Shown here piece after piece: positions 18,830-27,931 of a stretch of 52,011 nucleotides of DNA. Positions within the stretch are counted from its first letter, which is position 1. Each line of letters begins with the position of its first letter. The position numbers and the translations under genes are program-made. Below the pieces are notes generated by a model that ran no database searches, was not told where the DNA came from, and saw only the letters and a list, made by a program, of their open reading frames with translations. The stretch comes from Desulfovibrio sp. (lineage in GTDB: Bacteria > Desulfobacterota > Desulfovibrionia > Desulfovibrionales > Desulfovibrionaceae). The stretch is taken from NCBI GenBank assembly GCA_031271265.1, contig JAISWB010000077.1, positions 1 to 52,011 on the forward strand. The letters run 5' to 3'.

Positions 18830-20176
18830 ATGACGACTACACTTACCCCGCGCGAAATAGTTCGGGAACTCGACAAATACATCGTCGGCCAAACCGACGC
18901 CAAGCGCATGGTGGCCGTCGCCATACGCAACCGCTGGCGCAGAAGTCGGCTGGACCCGGCCCTGCGCGACGAAGTGTCGCCCAAAAACATCATCATGATG
19001 GGTCCGACCGGCGTGGGGAAAACGGAAATCGCCCGGCGCCTGGCCAAACTCTGCGGGTCGCCTTTCATCAAGGTCGAAGCGACCAAGTATACGGAAGTGG
19101 GCTATGTGGGCCGCGACGTGGAAGCCATGGTGCGCGACCTCATGGAAATAGGCGTGTCCCTTGTGCGCGAGGAAGAACACCGGCGCGTACGCGAAAAAGC
19201 CGAGACGGCCGCCGAGGACCGCCTGCTGGACCTTCTGCTGCCGCCGCCGGGGGCACGCGCCTTGTATGACGCGTCCTCCGCCGCGCCCCCGCCTAACAGG
19301 GAGCAGATCCGCGCCATGTGGAGGGCCGGACGCCTGGACAACGCCGAAGTGGAGATGGAAGTGGAAGTGTCCTCCGGCCCGCAGGTGGAAATGCTGGGCA
19401 TGCCCGGTATGGAACAGGTGGGCTCGCAGCTCAAGGACGCCTTTGCCCGCATGTTCCCTGGGCGAAAAAAAATGCGTAAATTCAAGGCTCAGGAAGCCTT
19501 CGACATCCTTATTCAGGAAGAATCGGAACGCCTGATAGACCATGAAGCCGTGACGGACTTGGCCCGCGAGCGCGTGGAGCAGACCGGCATCATCTTCATA
19601 GACGAGATCGACAAGATCGCCGTCCCGGCGTCCCAGGGCGGCCGGGGCGGCCCCGACATATCGCGCGAAGGTGTGCAGCGCGACCTTCTGCCCATCGTCG
19701 AAGGCAGTGTGGTCAGCACCAAGTACGGAATGGTCCGTACCGACCATATTCTGTTCATAGCCGCGGGCGCCTTCCACATCGCCAAGCCCGCGGATCTCAT
19801 CCCGGAACTGCAGGGGCGTTTCCCGCTGCGGGTGGAACTCTCGGCGCTGGGCAAGGACGAATTTCTGCGCATCCTCAAGGAGCCGCACAACGCCCTCACC
19901 CTGCAGTATTCCGCCCTGATGGATACCGAAGGCATACACCTGGAGTTTTCCGAGGATGCTCTGGAAGAAGTGGCGGCCTTTGCCGAAGAGACCAACCGCC
20001 GCACGGAAAACATCGGGGCGCGCCGCCTGTATACAATCATGGAAAAAATCCTCGCCGACCTCTCCTTTGACGCCCCGGAACGCAGCGGGGAAACCGTGGT
20101 CATCGACAGGACGTCGGTGCGCGCGCGCCTGGAAGACGTGCGGGACAACGCTGACCTGAGCCGCTTTATCCTGTAA
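18830..20176 (+). CDS. hslU: HslU, ATPase subunit of the HslUV protease
   Basis: AAA+ unfoldase that feeds substrates into the HslV peptidase. The 448-residue protein has the N-terminal motif [17 protein letters not shown], Walker [10 protein letters not shown], Walker [10 protein letters not shown], the I domain between them (about residues 110-230), the sensor II segment [13 protein letters not shown] and the conserved C-terminal DLSRFIL that docks into HslV. hslV is not next to it in this window; it is presumably elsewhere. The spacing before the ATG holds only a weak GGA. Confidence 0.97.
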   Translation: MTTTLTPREIVRELDKYIVGQTDAKRMVAVAIRNRWRRSRLDPALRDEVSPKNIIMMGPTGVGKTEIARRLAKLCGSPFIKVEATKYTEVGYVGRDVEAMVRDLMEIGVSLVREEEHRRVREKAETAAEDRLLDLLLPPPGARALYDASSAAPPPNREQIRAMWRAGRLDNAEVEMEVEVSSGPQVEMLGMPGMEQVGSQLKDAFARMFPGRKKMRKFKAQEAFDILIQEESERLIDHEAVTDLARERVEQTGIIFIDEIDKIAVPASQGGRGGPDISREGVQRDLLPIVEGSVVSTKYGMVRTDHILFIAAGAFHIAKPADLIPELQGRFPLRVELSALGKDEFLRILKEPHNALTLQYSALMDTEGIHLEFSEDALEEVAAFAEETNRRTENIGARRLYTIMEKILADLSFDAPERSGETVVIDRTSVRARLEDVRDNADLSRFIL

Positions 20177-20191
20177 TATCGGGGAACAGGC

Positions 20192-20650
20192 ATGGAACTG
20201 AGCGCCAAATCGCGCTACGCGGCGGCAATCCTGCTGGAATTGGCGACCTGCGGGGAAGAAGACCGGCTGTCGGCTTCGGCCCTCGCCGGTCATCTGGGCG
20301 TGTCGGCGCAGTTTGTGGAACAGGTTCTGAAACCGCTCAAGAAAAGCGGGCTGGTAGACAGCGTGCGCGGGGCGGCGGGAGGCTACAGCCTCGCCGGGGC
20401 TGCCGGGAAAATAACCTTGGGCGGGATCGTCCGCGTGATGGAAGGCGGGATCAATTTTACGGTCTGCCGTGGTGAAAGGGTCAACGAATGTCCGCAGGTG
20501 GACGCATGTCCGTCCTTCTACGCGTGGGAGAATCTCGGCCGCGAATTGGAAAAGGCTCTGGACTCCCTCACGCTGGACGACCTGCTGAACGACAAATACC
20601 TATGCCCGGGCAATACGCAGGATAACGATGCGTCCGCGCCGGCACCCTGA
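20192..20650 (+). CDS. Rrf2-family transcriptional regulator
   Basis: A 152-residue winged-helix regulator, 15 bp after hslU. The N terminus MELSAKSRYAAAILLELA and the wing GLVDSVRGAAGGYSLA are family hallmarks. Three Cys (C92, C100, C106) lie in the cluster-binding region with C-x7-C-x5-C spacing, close to the IscR pattern, so an Fe-S cluster is plausible. Likely redox or iron-sulfur sensing. Co-transcription with hslU is likely from the spacing. Confidence 0.93.
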   Translation: MELSAKSRYAAAILLELATCGEEDRLSASALAGHLGVSAQFVEQVLKPLKKSGLVDSVRGAAGGYSLAGAAGKITLGGIVRVMEGGINFTVCRGERVNECPQVDACPSFYAWENLGRELEKALDSLTLDDLLNDKYLCPGNTQDNDASAPAP

Positions 20651-20710
20651 CGAGGGAATACGGTTTATTCGATTCTCACAGCAAAGCCGCATCCGCGCAT
20701 TTGTCCGGAA

Positions 20711-21163
20711 TTACTTCACAGGCAGCCCGCCCGCCGGGTCTATGCCGTACTGCGCAAGCAGCTTCACCGCCTTGTGCAGGCACGCGCCCAGCAGCCTGCC
20801 GCAGAAGCGCCCGTGCATAACCCGGTCCGGGTCGTCAATCAGGGCGCTGCACGTTATCGCGCCGCCGCCGCATATATCTTCGCGGAACCAGCCGATAAGC
20901 TCATCCAAGATCAGCATGCCGTCGGGATGCGGACGTTCGTCGTCCAGACCTTTGCCTACATGCAGGGAAATCAGACATGCGGCGCCGGATATCGCTCCGC
21001 AGATCTCGCCGCTGTCGCCGACGCCGTGCACCAGCCCGCCCATGGCCCGCACCAGATCGGGATTGTCCCTGCCCATGCGGAGCAGGCCGCCGACCATGAC
21101 GATCTGGGCACAGTTGTAGCCTTTGCCGTACAGTTCCGAAACTAGAAGCTGCGTTTCGTTCAT
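20711..21163 (-). CDS. C_GCAxxG_C_C family protein
   Basis: A 150-residue member of a family named for its Cys pattern. Visible Cys motifs are YNCAQ, GEICGAISGAACLI, ITCSAL and FCGRLLGAC. These suggest redox-active or metal-binding Cys in a helical bundle. Members are abundant in sulfate reducers and anaerobes and often sit beside redox genes. The ATG with AAGG upstream is used; an upstream ATG in frame would overlap the preceding gene. It follows the molybdopterin-binding gene by 40 bp in the same direction. Confidence 0.9.
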   Translation of the reverse strand: MNETQLLVSELYGKGYNCAQIVMVGGLLRMGRDNPDLVRAMGGLVHGVGDSGEICGAISGAACLISLHVGKGLDDERPHPDGMLILDELIGWFREDICGGGAITCSALIDDPDRVMHGRFCGRLLGACLHKAVKLLAQYGIDPAGGLPVK

Positions 21164-21203
21164 GCCCTGCCTTGTCGTATGCCGGTGCTTACTTCGGCGG
21201 GCT

Positions 21204-22229
21204 CTAATATTTTCCAAAGGAGCAGGCCGGGTAGACGCACTCCGGACATTCCAGACACAACCCGCCGTGCGCGAAGCCCCGCATCTCGCCGGCGGTAACG
21301 CTCAGGCCGGCCAGGAGGCGCGGCACTACGATATCAAATACGCAACCCCTGCGGTACATGACGCATCCCGGAAGGCCGAGCACCGGAACCCGCCCGGCAT
21401 AGCCGAGCATAAACATCGAACCGGGAAACACCGGAACCCCGCGGACCACGATCTCGCTGCAGACCGCGCGCAAGGCCGCGGGAGTCCTGTCGTCCGGGTC
21501 CACGCTCATGCCCCCGGTAACGCAGACCATGTCCGCTCCCTGCTCCAGCGCTTCCCGCACGGCTCCGGCCGTGAGCTCTTTCTCGTCCGGTACGATCCGC
21601 TCCCGAAAAACCTGCGAATCCCAGGCGCCGAACTTCTTTTTCAAAACGGGGAGAAAGCCGTCCGCAACCCGGCCCTCGTACACTTCCCGCCCCGTGACCA
21701 CAACGGCAATACGATGTTTTTTGTAGGGCAGGACGGTGAGCAGGGGAGAGGCGGCCTGCCCGCAACTCTCTTCCGCGGCCTGTACCAGGCCTTCCGGCAC
21801 GACAAGGGGAACGACCCGCGTTCCGGCAAGGAGGTCGCCCTTTTCCACGGCCTGCAGGGAGTGCCGCGTTGCCAGGACCACATCAGGCACGGCGTTGACG
21901 CGGTCCAGAAGTTCACGATCGACGACGAACAGGCCGCGGCGCGCGGCGCGGAAGTTGATGCGCCCTTCCGCAGGTTCGCCGTATTCCAGTCCGGGGCCGG
22001 CGAAGGCGGCGGCCAGACGGCGGGCGGCATCGTCCTCGTGTACCCCGTTGTCAACACCGTCCTGAACGTACAGGTTTTCTTTGCCCAGGCGCAACAGGTG
22101 CTCCACGTCTTGCGGGCGAACCGTGTGCCCGCGCCTGAAGGCCGTGCGCCGGACCCCGCCGGGAACGATTTCCGTAATGTCGTGGGCAATGACGAGGCCT
22201 GCCGCCTCGCGCGCGGGTACACATTTCAT
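21204..22229 (-). CDS. Molybdopterin-binding (MoCF/MoeA-like) protein with Cys-rich tail
   Basis: A 341-residue protein. The first 70 residues resemble the MoeA N-terminal region (VIAHDITEIVPGG). The C-terminal half is a MoaB/MogA-type domain with VTGGMSVDPDDRTP, the signature of molybdopterin binding. The last residues, CLECPECVYPACSFGKY, form a C-x2-C-x2-C-x4-C cluster that could bind zinc or an Fe-S cluster. The start has GGGAG upstream. Role in molybdenum or tungsten cofactor handling is likely; the exact step is unknown. Confidence 0.9.
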   Translation of the reverse strand: MKCVPAREAAGLVIAHDITEIVPGGVRRTAFRRGHTVRPQDVEHLLRLGKENLYVQDGVDNGVHEDDAARRLAAAFAGPGLEYGEPAEGRINFRAARRGLFVVDRELLDRVNAVPDVVLATRHSLQAVEKGDLLAGTRVVPLVVPEGLVQAAEESCGQAASPLLTVLPYKKHRIAVVVTGREVYEGRVADGFLPVLKKKFGAWDSQVFRERIVPDEKELTAGAVREALEQGADMVCVTGGMSVDPDDRTPAALRAVCSEIVVRGVPVFPGSMFMLGYAGRVPVLGLPGCVMYRRGCVFDIVVPRLLAGLSVTAGEMRGFAHGGLCLECPECVYPACSFGKY

Positions 22230-22444
22230 GGACAGTCTCCCGGCCGCGATCTGCGCGCCGAATTCCCCCGCCGCCGGCGCGCGGGCATGCGCGGTATGTA
22301 CGGCATGTACGGTTTTCTCCGGTCCTCCGGGCACAGATGACCCGTATCCGATGCCCTATATCATTTTCGACATAACAACAACGGTTGACTTCTTTCCGCC
22401 TGAAGAGCGCGGTTTTCGGCGCTGAGGATTCGGTAATTCGGTAT

Positions 22445-22840
22445 TCAGAGGCCGGAAAGATCGGTGCGTCCCTGGGTCAGGCGCGCGCTGACCTCGCGGA
22501 AAACGTCCTCCTGCATGAAGGCGTTGACTTTTTCCAGAATTTCTTCGCCGCGCAAGGCGAGTTCCTGCAAGGCCGCGGCATCGTCCGCGCCGATGCAGAG
22601 CGCGCCGTCTTTTTGTCCGAGCGGGCGTCCGAGCAGCGCGAGGTCTTCCCCCAGGAGTTGGTCCCACTGCCGCCACAGCATGTTGAGCCTGCCCTGCCGA
22701 GGTCTGCCGAGGCGGGCAAAAAACGCTTCCACCGCCTCGGAAACGTGGCAGACTTTGCCTTCGCGCTGCCCGGAAGTCCGGACCGTCCGCCCGGCGGCCT
22801 TCTTCCCGGTGTAGATCGCGGGCGTTGCGCGGGCAGGCAT
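22445..22840 (-). CDS. DciA-like protein (DUF721)
   Basis: A 131-residue protein with the DUF721 core LNMLWRQWDQLLGEDLALLG, GALCIGADDAAALQELAL and EEILEKVNAFM. DciA proteins interact with the replicative helicase DnaB in bacteria that lack DnaC. The basic N terminus (YTGKKAAGRTVRTSGQR) is in keeping with nucleic-acid contact. The start is an ATG after GGGAGCGGGTG; a GTG thirteen codons upstream is possible. It stands between the hybrid kinase and the molybdopterin-binding gene. Confidence 0.85.
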   Translation of the reverse strand: MPARATPAIYTGKKAAGRTVRTSGQREGKVCHVSEAVEAFFARLGRPRQGRLNMLWRQWDQLLGEDLALLGRPLGQKDGALCIGADDAAALQELALRGEEILEKVNAFMQEDVFREVSARLTQGRTDLSGL

Positions 22841-22910
22841 CACCCGCTCCCCGGCGCGGTGCCGTTCACGAGGGAGCACGCCGATGTCGCGGGCATCGCG
22901 CGGGCATGCA

Positions 22911-24917
22911 TCAGTCGCTCCCCCGATTCTTCAGGCTGTTGCCCATCGGCGCCAGCACGGACCAGGCCCTGCCGAAATCGAACTCGGCCAGGGCTTGGGC
23001 GGCCGTTTGCGCAGCCGATGCGTTGACCGCTTCCAGGCCGGGCCTCAGTTCGTCGAACAGGCCGCGTGCCTCGGCATCGTCTTCAACCAGCAGGTCCAGA
23101 AGTTCGCCGAAGCGGTCCGCGAAGGCGGCGTCGAACTCGCCCGGGCCGGCCTGCGCCGTTCCCGGCGTCTCCGGGCTTTCTTCGACTTTCATGAACTTGC
23201 GCAGGGTGTTGTACAACACAGCCACGTCTATGGGTTTGGAGATGTGTTCGTCCATACCTGCGTTCAAGCAGTGTTCGCGTTCTTCGGCGGTGGCGTGCGC
23301 GGTCATGGCCGCGATGGGAATGCCGGCAAAGCGGGGGTCGGCCCGCAGATGTGCGGTCGTGGTAAACCCGTCCATTTCCGGCATCTGCAGATCCATGAAA
23401 ATCATGCCGAAATTCGTGTCGGGCGCGGCGTTGAGCAGTTCCAGCGCATGTTTTCCGTTGTCGGCCACGGTCACGGTAATGCCTGCGTCTTCCAGCAGGG
23501 CCACGGCAATCTGCTGATTGACCGGGTTGTCTTCCACCAGCAGAACCCGGCTGTTGGGGAAATAGGGGACGACGACGGCTTCCTCGGCCTGTCCCCAGGC
23601 CGCCGATGCGCCGGGGGTTTCGCCGGAGCGCCCGCCGACGGCCCTGAGCAGCGCAGCCTTGAGGTCCGAGGAAATAAGCGGTCTGCGCACCGTCACGGCA
23701 ATCAACTGCCTGATATGCCGGGTCAGCGTGTCCGTCACGCCGTCCGTATGGCCGAAAGGCACTATGCACACGATGCCGGGGGCGTTTTTCAGGCGCATGT
23801 CTTCACCGACGTGCTTGACGTTGCGCCCGTGCTCCTCCTCGGCCAGGGACAGGGGAAGCAGCAGCAGCCTGCAGGGCGAGGGGCCGAGGTCCGTGCCCGC
23901 CACCGCGGCAAAGGCCCGGCCGGTGTCGGCGAAATCCGCGACCACACATCCGAAACTCGTGAGCATGCGTTTCAGGTAGCCGCGTTGCGTTTCGGCCGGG
24001 TCCACGACGATCACGCGGATGCCCTGCAGGGCGCCGTCTTCCGCGTCAGACGCCTGACCGTCGCCTTCCGCCGTTGCCAGGGGGACGCGCACCGTAAAGG
24101 TGGATCCACGTCCGATCTCGCTTTGCATTTCCAGGCTGCCCCCGGCAAGCTCCAGCAATTTTTTGGCGAGTGCAAGCCCGAGGCCCGCCCCGCCGTAACG
24201 CCGGGTAATGGACGACTCGCCCTGGGCAAAGGCGTTGAATATGATTTCCCGCTGTCTGTCGGAAATGCCTATGCCTGTGTCGCTGATTTCGATATGCAGC
24301 AAGGTCTTCCCGCCGACCGTCCCGTCCGTTGCGCAGGACACGCTGAATCCGCCGGTTTCGGTAAACTTGACGGCGTTGCTGATGAGGTTGAGCAAAATCT
24401 GTCCCAGTCTCTTGGCATCGCCGACCAGACGGGGCGGCACCTGTTCGTCGATGAAAAAGGCCGCGTCCAGTTTCTTGTTCTCGGCTTCTCCTCCGACAAT
24501 TCCGGCCAGATTTTCAAACATGGCCGGCACGCTGAAGGGCGTGTTCTCAATCTCCATATTCCCGGCTTCCAGCCTGGAAACGTCGAGAATATCATCCACC
24601 ACCCGGAGCAGGGTCACGCCGGCGGAGTGAATCTTGGATACATAATCTTCCTGGGCTTCGTTCAGTCGTGTTTTCTGGAGGAGAAAGGCCATGCCGATAA
24701 TGGCGTTCAGCGGGGTGCGTATCTCGTGGCTCATGTTGGCGATGAATTCGCTTTTGGCGTTGTTCGCCGCCTGCGCTTTTTCCAGCATCAGCCTGTACTG
24801 CTCCGGAGTCGGAGTTCCGGATTCTCCGTCGTTGCCGGCCGCGCGGGCGCGTCGCGGCCGAAGCACCGAGACGGCAAGCAAACACAGTACTGATGCCGTG
24901 ACAAGCGCTGCAAGCAT
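22911..24917 (-). CDS. Hybrid histidine kinase with degenerate first receiver
   Basis: A 668-residue sensor. One N-terminal TM (about residues 1-20) is followed almost at once by HisKA (MSHEIRTPLN, H64) and HATPase (N181, DTGIG 213-217, GGAGLGLALAKK). The first receiver (about 300-429) lacks the acceptor Asp: the position reads LLLLPLSLAE. The second receiver (456-574) is canonical, with VEDNPVNQQ and the acceptor in FMDLQMPEMDG (D509). An acidic helical tail follows. There is no periplasmic domain, so the signal is probably cytoplasmic or membrane-borne. The start has AGGAGGAGGG upstream. Confidence 0.94.
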   Translation of the reverse strand: MLAALVTASVLCLLAVSVLRPRRARAAGNDGESGTPTPEQYRLMLEKAQAANNAKSEFIANMSHEIRTPLNAIIGMAFLLQKTRLNEAQEDYVSKIHSAGVTLLRVVDDILDVSRLEAGNMEIENTPFSVPAMFENLAGIVGGEAENKKLDAAFFIDEQVPPRLVGDAKRLGQILLNLISNAVKFTETGGFSVSCATDGTVGGKTLLHIEISDTGIGISDRQREIIFNAFAQGESSITRRYGGAGLGLALAKKLLELAGGSLEMQSEIGRGSTFTVRVPLATAEGDGQASDAEDGALQGIRVIVVDPAETQRGYLKRMLTSFGCVVADFADTGRAFAAVAGTDLGPSPCRLLLLPLSLAEEEHGRNVKHVGEDMRLKNAPGIVCIVPFGHTDGVTDTLTRHIRQLIAVTVRRPLISSDLKAALLRAVGGRSGETPGASAAWGQAEEAVVVPYFPNSRVLLVEDNPVNQQIAVALLEDAGITVTVADNGKHALELLNAAPDTNFGMIFMDLQMPEMDGFTTTAHLRADPRFAGIPIAAMTAHATAEEREHCLNAGMDEHISKPIDVAVLYNTLRKFMKVEESPETPGTAQAGPGEFDAAFADRFGELLDLLVEDDAEARGLFDELRPGLEAVNASAAQTAAQALAEFDFGRAWSVLAPMGNSLKNRGSD

Positions 24918-25079
24918 GGTAATCCCTCCTCCTGATGTGATGTCACGCCTGAACTGCCGTAACAGGCGTAAAGACCGCAAAGCAAGAAACGTATTTTCTG
25001 CTTTGCTCACCCGGCCGGCGGCGGTGCGTCCGGCTTCACCCGGCGTCCGGTGTCGTGATATGCTGCGAAGGACATACCG

Positions 25080-26636
25080 CTACGGCATGGGCGTGGTCAG
25101 CGTGAAGACCCAGTTGTTCCCTGCCGGGTCGTACCCCGCGCCGGCTTCCATGTATTCGGAGCCCATCAGGTTGATACAGCGCTTTTCGACGGCGAGCCAG
25201 CTTTGCAGGACGTCTTCCGCCGTCCCGTCCAGGTGCGCGATGTTTTCAGCCGTGAATGCCCAGATGTAGCCTGCGGCGGTCAGCCGCTGCCCCAAGGTGA
25301 CTCCTGACGGGGTGGTGCTGGAGAAAAAGCGTCCGGCTGTCATCGTCGCCGCGTGGCGTTGCGCGAGGGCCGCGATCACGGGATTTTCCGCCAGCGGCGG
25401 CGCAGGCGAGGCAGGGCTTTCCCCGCAACGGCGGCCCGCGGCCCGCGTGCTGTTGACCAGACTGAACAGTCTCGCGGCCTCGGCTCTGCCCGCCTCCGCC
25501 CCTGTCCGGCGCGCCGCATCCGTTGCTCCGGCCGGCGCAACATACCCTTGTCCTGTCCCATAGGGCCGCATGCCGGTTTCCTGCCCCGTTCCGTAGGGAT
25601 CGCCGGCCCCCGGCCCCGGCGTGCCGGTCGAGTCCGACGGACCGGTCGGGGTGTGGCCGGGAGCGATATACACAAGGGGGTCTTTATTAGGTTGGGGCCG
25701 CGTGTCGCGCAGCGGGGTCACCCCCGGCCGCGCGGCGCCGGCCGCCGGCTCGGCCTGCGGAGGCCGGTGCGCGCCGAAAGGCCCCGGCGTCGTGGGAGGG
25801 ACGAAATCCGTGCCTGCGGAAACATCACCGGGCGCGGCGTCAAGAGCGCCTGCCTGTTGATCGACCGGCTGCTCTACCCTGTTACCACGCATCAAATCCG
25901 TACGCCGGGCTGCGGCGATCGGTAGGCCGGCCGGGGGTACCGGCTGTGCGTCCGGCGGAAGGGTAGGGGTATCGGAGTAAAATTTCACCGATCCCACCGG
26001 TCTGCCTGCCGCGTCCGTGCGGATGCGGCCGATGGGGACGGGCGCGGCGGGCTCCCGTTCTTCAGGGCGTATGCGCAAGTGAGACGTACCGTAGGCGGTT
26101 TCGCCCGCCCGCCGTTCGGCACCGGCAACGGGAGCGGATGCGGGTGCCGCACCCGGCGAAGGAACGGACGTTCCCGCGGCCGGGGCGACAGAAACGGCCG
26201 CTTCGGGCAAAGCGGGCACACCCGACAGGATCACGGTCCATCGTCCGTTTTTGTCCGCCGCGCCGATATAGCGATAGCCCGCGTCCATGAGCGTCGGACA
26301 GCGGCGGGTTGCCAGAGAGTTGAATGCCTGCTGCGGGGTTTTGCCGTCGGCGGTCAGATATACTGCTGCCGCACCGGCTTCTTCCGTGCGGATGGGGGGC
26401 GAAAGAATTTCCGCTTTTTTGCGGGCCTCGGCGCGCAGGGCTTCGGACGGCATGAGGCTCGGAGCCTCGGGCATGGCCCGGCCCGCGCATGTCTTTGTGA
26501 CCCGGCGCTGCATTTCAATCAGGTAATACAACACGGTATGGTCGTCGGACAGCCCGGCGGCGGCGAACGCCGCCGTCGCGCAGAACAGCGCTGTGCACGC
26601 AACGGAGGCAACAAGCGTCAATCCCGACCTGAACAT
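25080..26636 (-). CDS. Secreted CAP/SCP-like protein with Pro-rich middle
   Basis: A 518-residue exported protein with a signal peptide (MFRSGLTLVASVACTALFCA). An N-terminal region (about 35-150) has a weak CAP-like pattern. A long Pro/Ala/Gly-rich low-complexity middle (about 170-370) follows. The C-terminal domain (about 380-518) follows the YkwD/CAP pattern: AALAQRHAATM, RFFSSTTPSG, RLTAAGYIWAFTAENIA. Two CAP-site His are replaced: FFSHT reads FFSST, and the His after the Trp segment reads EKRCINLM. It may therefore bind rather than cut. The ribosome-binding site is weak. Confidence 0.82.
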   Translation of the reverse strand: MFRSGLTLVASVACTALFCATAAFAAAGLSDDHTVLYYLIEMQRRVTKTCAGRAMPEAPSLMPSEALRAEARKKAEILSPPIRTEEAGAAAVYLTADGKTPQQAFNSLATRRCPTLMDAGYRYIGAADKNGRWTVILSGVPALPEAAVSVAPAAGTSVPSPGAAPASAPVAGAERRAGETAYGTSHLRIRPEEREPAAPVPIGRIRTDAAGRPVGSVKFYSDTPTLPPDAQPVPPAGLPIAAARRTDLMRGNRVEQPVDQQAGALDAAPGDVSAGTDFVPPTTPGPFGAHRPPQAEPAAGAARPGVTPLRDTRPQPNKDPLVYIAPGHTPTGPSDSTGTPGPGAGDPYGTGQETGMRPYGTGQGYVAPAGATDAARRTGAEAGRAEAARLFSLVNSTRAAGRRCGESPASPAPPLAENPVIAALAQRHAATMTAGRFFSSTTPSGVTLGQRLTAAGYIWAFTAENIAHLDGTAEDVLQSWLAVEKRCINLMGSEYMEAGAGYDPAGNNWVFTLTTPMP

Positions 26637-27094
26637 GCTTACCGGCCTTTTCACGCCCGCCCGACCTGCTTGTTCAATATACAGCCGGCGCCTGCCTGCG
26701 TGCCTTCCGAAGGAAGAGAGTTCAACCGTAAAGGAATTTTTGATCAACCTGACCTGTGGTTGACGAGCCCAAGTGTGACAAGTATAGCTTGTTCGCCGGT
26801 GGAATGCAAGGCAGGCGTTTTTGCCCGCGACGTGAGAGGCGGCTTCAATGCCGCGCTCCAACGCTCGGACGGTGCTGTTTTTGCCTGCGACGCGCGGGAT
26901 GGTCCGCGGCGGGCGTACACTATTTTAGGCGTGCGGCGTACGGGACTGTTCCGGCGCTGCGGTGCCCGAAGCAGCGTACTCCGGGGTGTTTTTTGCCTGC
27001 GGTGCAGTGCGGTTTTCCTGCGTTTGCTCCGCCCGGCGGCAACAGAGCGGGACCGCGTGAACAGGACGGGTCCGCGTGAACACGACAGGTCCGC
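26637..27094. other. Intergenic region with several short repeats
   Basis: About 458 bp without a convincing gene. It holds a partial copy of the leader element (26712-26744), three occurrences of a GTTTTTGCCTGCGACG-like string (near 26820, 26880 and 26990), and a 19-bp tandem repeat at the right end. It separates two divergent genes and must contain both promoters. Confidence 0.6.
26712..26744 (+). repeat. Partial copy of the leader element (copy C)
   Basis: The stretch shares AGAGTT and CCGTAAAGGAATTTTTGAT with the leader elements at 31401 and 37056. Here it does not run into a start codon; a gene starts only 350 bp later. Confidence 0.6.
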
Positions 27095-27100
27095 GTGAAC
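27055..27100 (+). repeat. 19-bp tandem repeat, 2.4 units
   Basis: Units GCGTGAACAGGACGGGTCC, GCGTGAACACGACAGGTCC and a partial third. The third unit carries the GTG used as start codon of the first TPR gene. Confidence 0.7.
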
Positions 27101-27850
27101 GGAAAGCGTATCGTCTTTTTTATGTGTCTGCTGCTTGTGTCGGCGGCGGCGTCTGTATGGTTCCTGGCGCGCTCGGCAGGGGACGGGCGGACGCGGCAGG
27201 GGGAAGCGGCCGAACGCTATCTGCGCGCCGTATACGTCCTGCAAAGCCTGGGAGGGCCGGCAGCCGAAGAAAAGGAGGATATTCCGTCCCGCATCGTGAA
27301 CTCCGACCAAAGCGAGGACCTGCTGCACCATTCGGATAAAATTTTGGTCTTGAAGCGGTCGGCCGAGGAACTTGCCGCCCTGGGCGGGATATTCCCCAGG
27401 GCGGGGTTGTTTGAGGCGTATGCGCGCATGAGTTTGGGCGAGCATGAAGCGGCGGCGCGCCTGCTTTCCCGCTATGTGGCGGAAAACGAGTACCGGCCTG
27501 CATACTATGCGCTGCTTGGCGACAATCTGGCCGAGAGCGCGGATTACGTGTCGTTGTTGCTGTACTGCCGGGAATGGAAGGAGAAGGATCCGTCCTGCAA
27601 CCGGGTTCGGTCGCGTTATACGCTGGCCGCCCTGTACAAGACCGGCAGTTGTGAGGACGTGGCGTCGAGGGCGCGGGAGGAGTCGGCCTGTCTGGGCTGG
27701 GAGGCCGAGGTGTATGCGGCGGGGGCGGCACAAGCCTGCGGCGACGGCGAAAGCGCCCGCCGCCTGTTGCAGAAGGCGGAGAGCGCAGGCGGCGATGCCG
27801 TGCACATACAGCGGTTGTGGGAGCGCCTGCGCGCCGGGCATCCTCTCTGA
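27095..27850 (+). CDS. Membrane-anchored TPR-like protein
   Basis: A 251-residue protein with an N-terminal signal anchor (FFMCLLLVSAAASVWFLA) and a helical repeat body. Segments such as AYARMSLGEHEAAARLLSRY, PAYYALLGDNLAE and CGDGESARRLLQKAESAGG have TPR spacing. Cys are scattered. The GTG start lies inside a short tandem repeat and has no strong ribosome-binding site; an ATG nine codons later is possible. The gene end is duplicated just before the following TPR gene. A scaffold role is inferred; no partner can be named. Confidence 0.75.
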   Translation: MNGKRIVFFMCLLLVSAAASVWFLARSAGDGRTRQGEAAERYLRAVYVLQSLGGPAAEEKEDIPSRIVNSDQSEDLLHHSDKILVLKRSAEELAALGGIFPRAGLFEAYARMSLGEHEAAARLLSRYVAENEYRPAYYALLGDNLAESADYVSLLLYCREWKEKDPSCNRVRSRYTLAALYKTGSCEDVASRAREESACLGWEAEVYAAGAAQACGDGESARRLLQKAESAGGDAVHIQRLWERLRAGHPL

Positions 27851-27928
27851 ATTCGAAGCATAACGAAAATCTCCTTGGATACGGCGGTATATGCTGTAGG
27901 GCATCCTCTCTGAACACGGAGCAGAACG
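27836..27928 (+). repeat. Direct repeat spanning the TPR gene 3' end and the next gene's leader
   Basis: Units 27836-27865 and 27899-27928 match at 26 of 30 bases, with the first 16 identical (GGGCATCCTCTCTGAA). The first unit includes the stop codon of the upstream gene. The second supplies the GGAGC before the start of the downstream TPR gene. Weak similarity continues past both units. Confidence 0.75.
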
Positions 27929-27931
27929 CGC

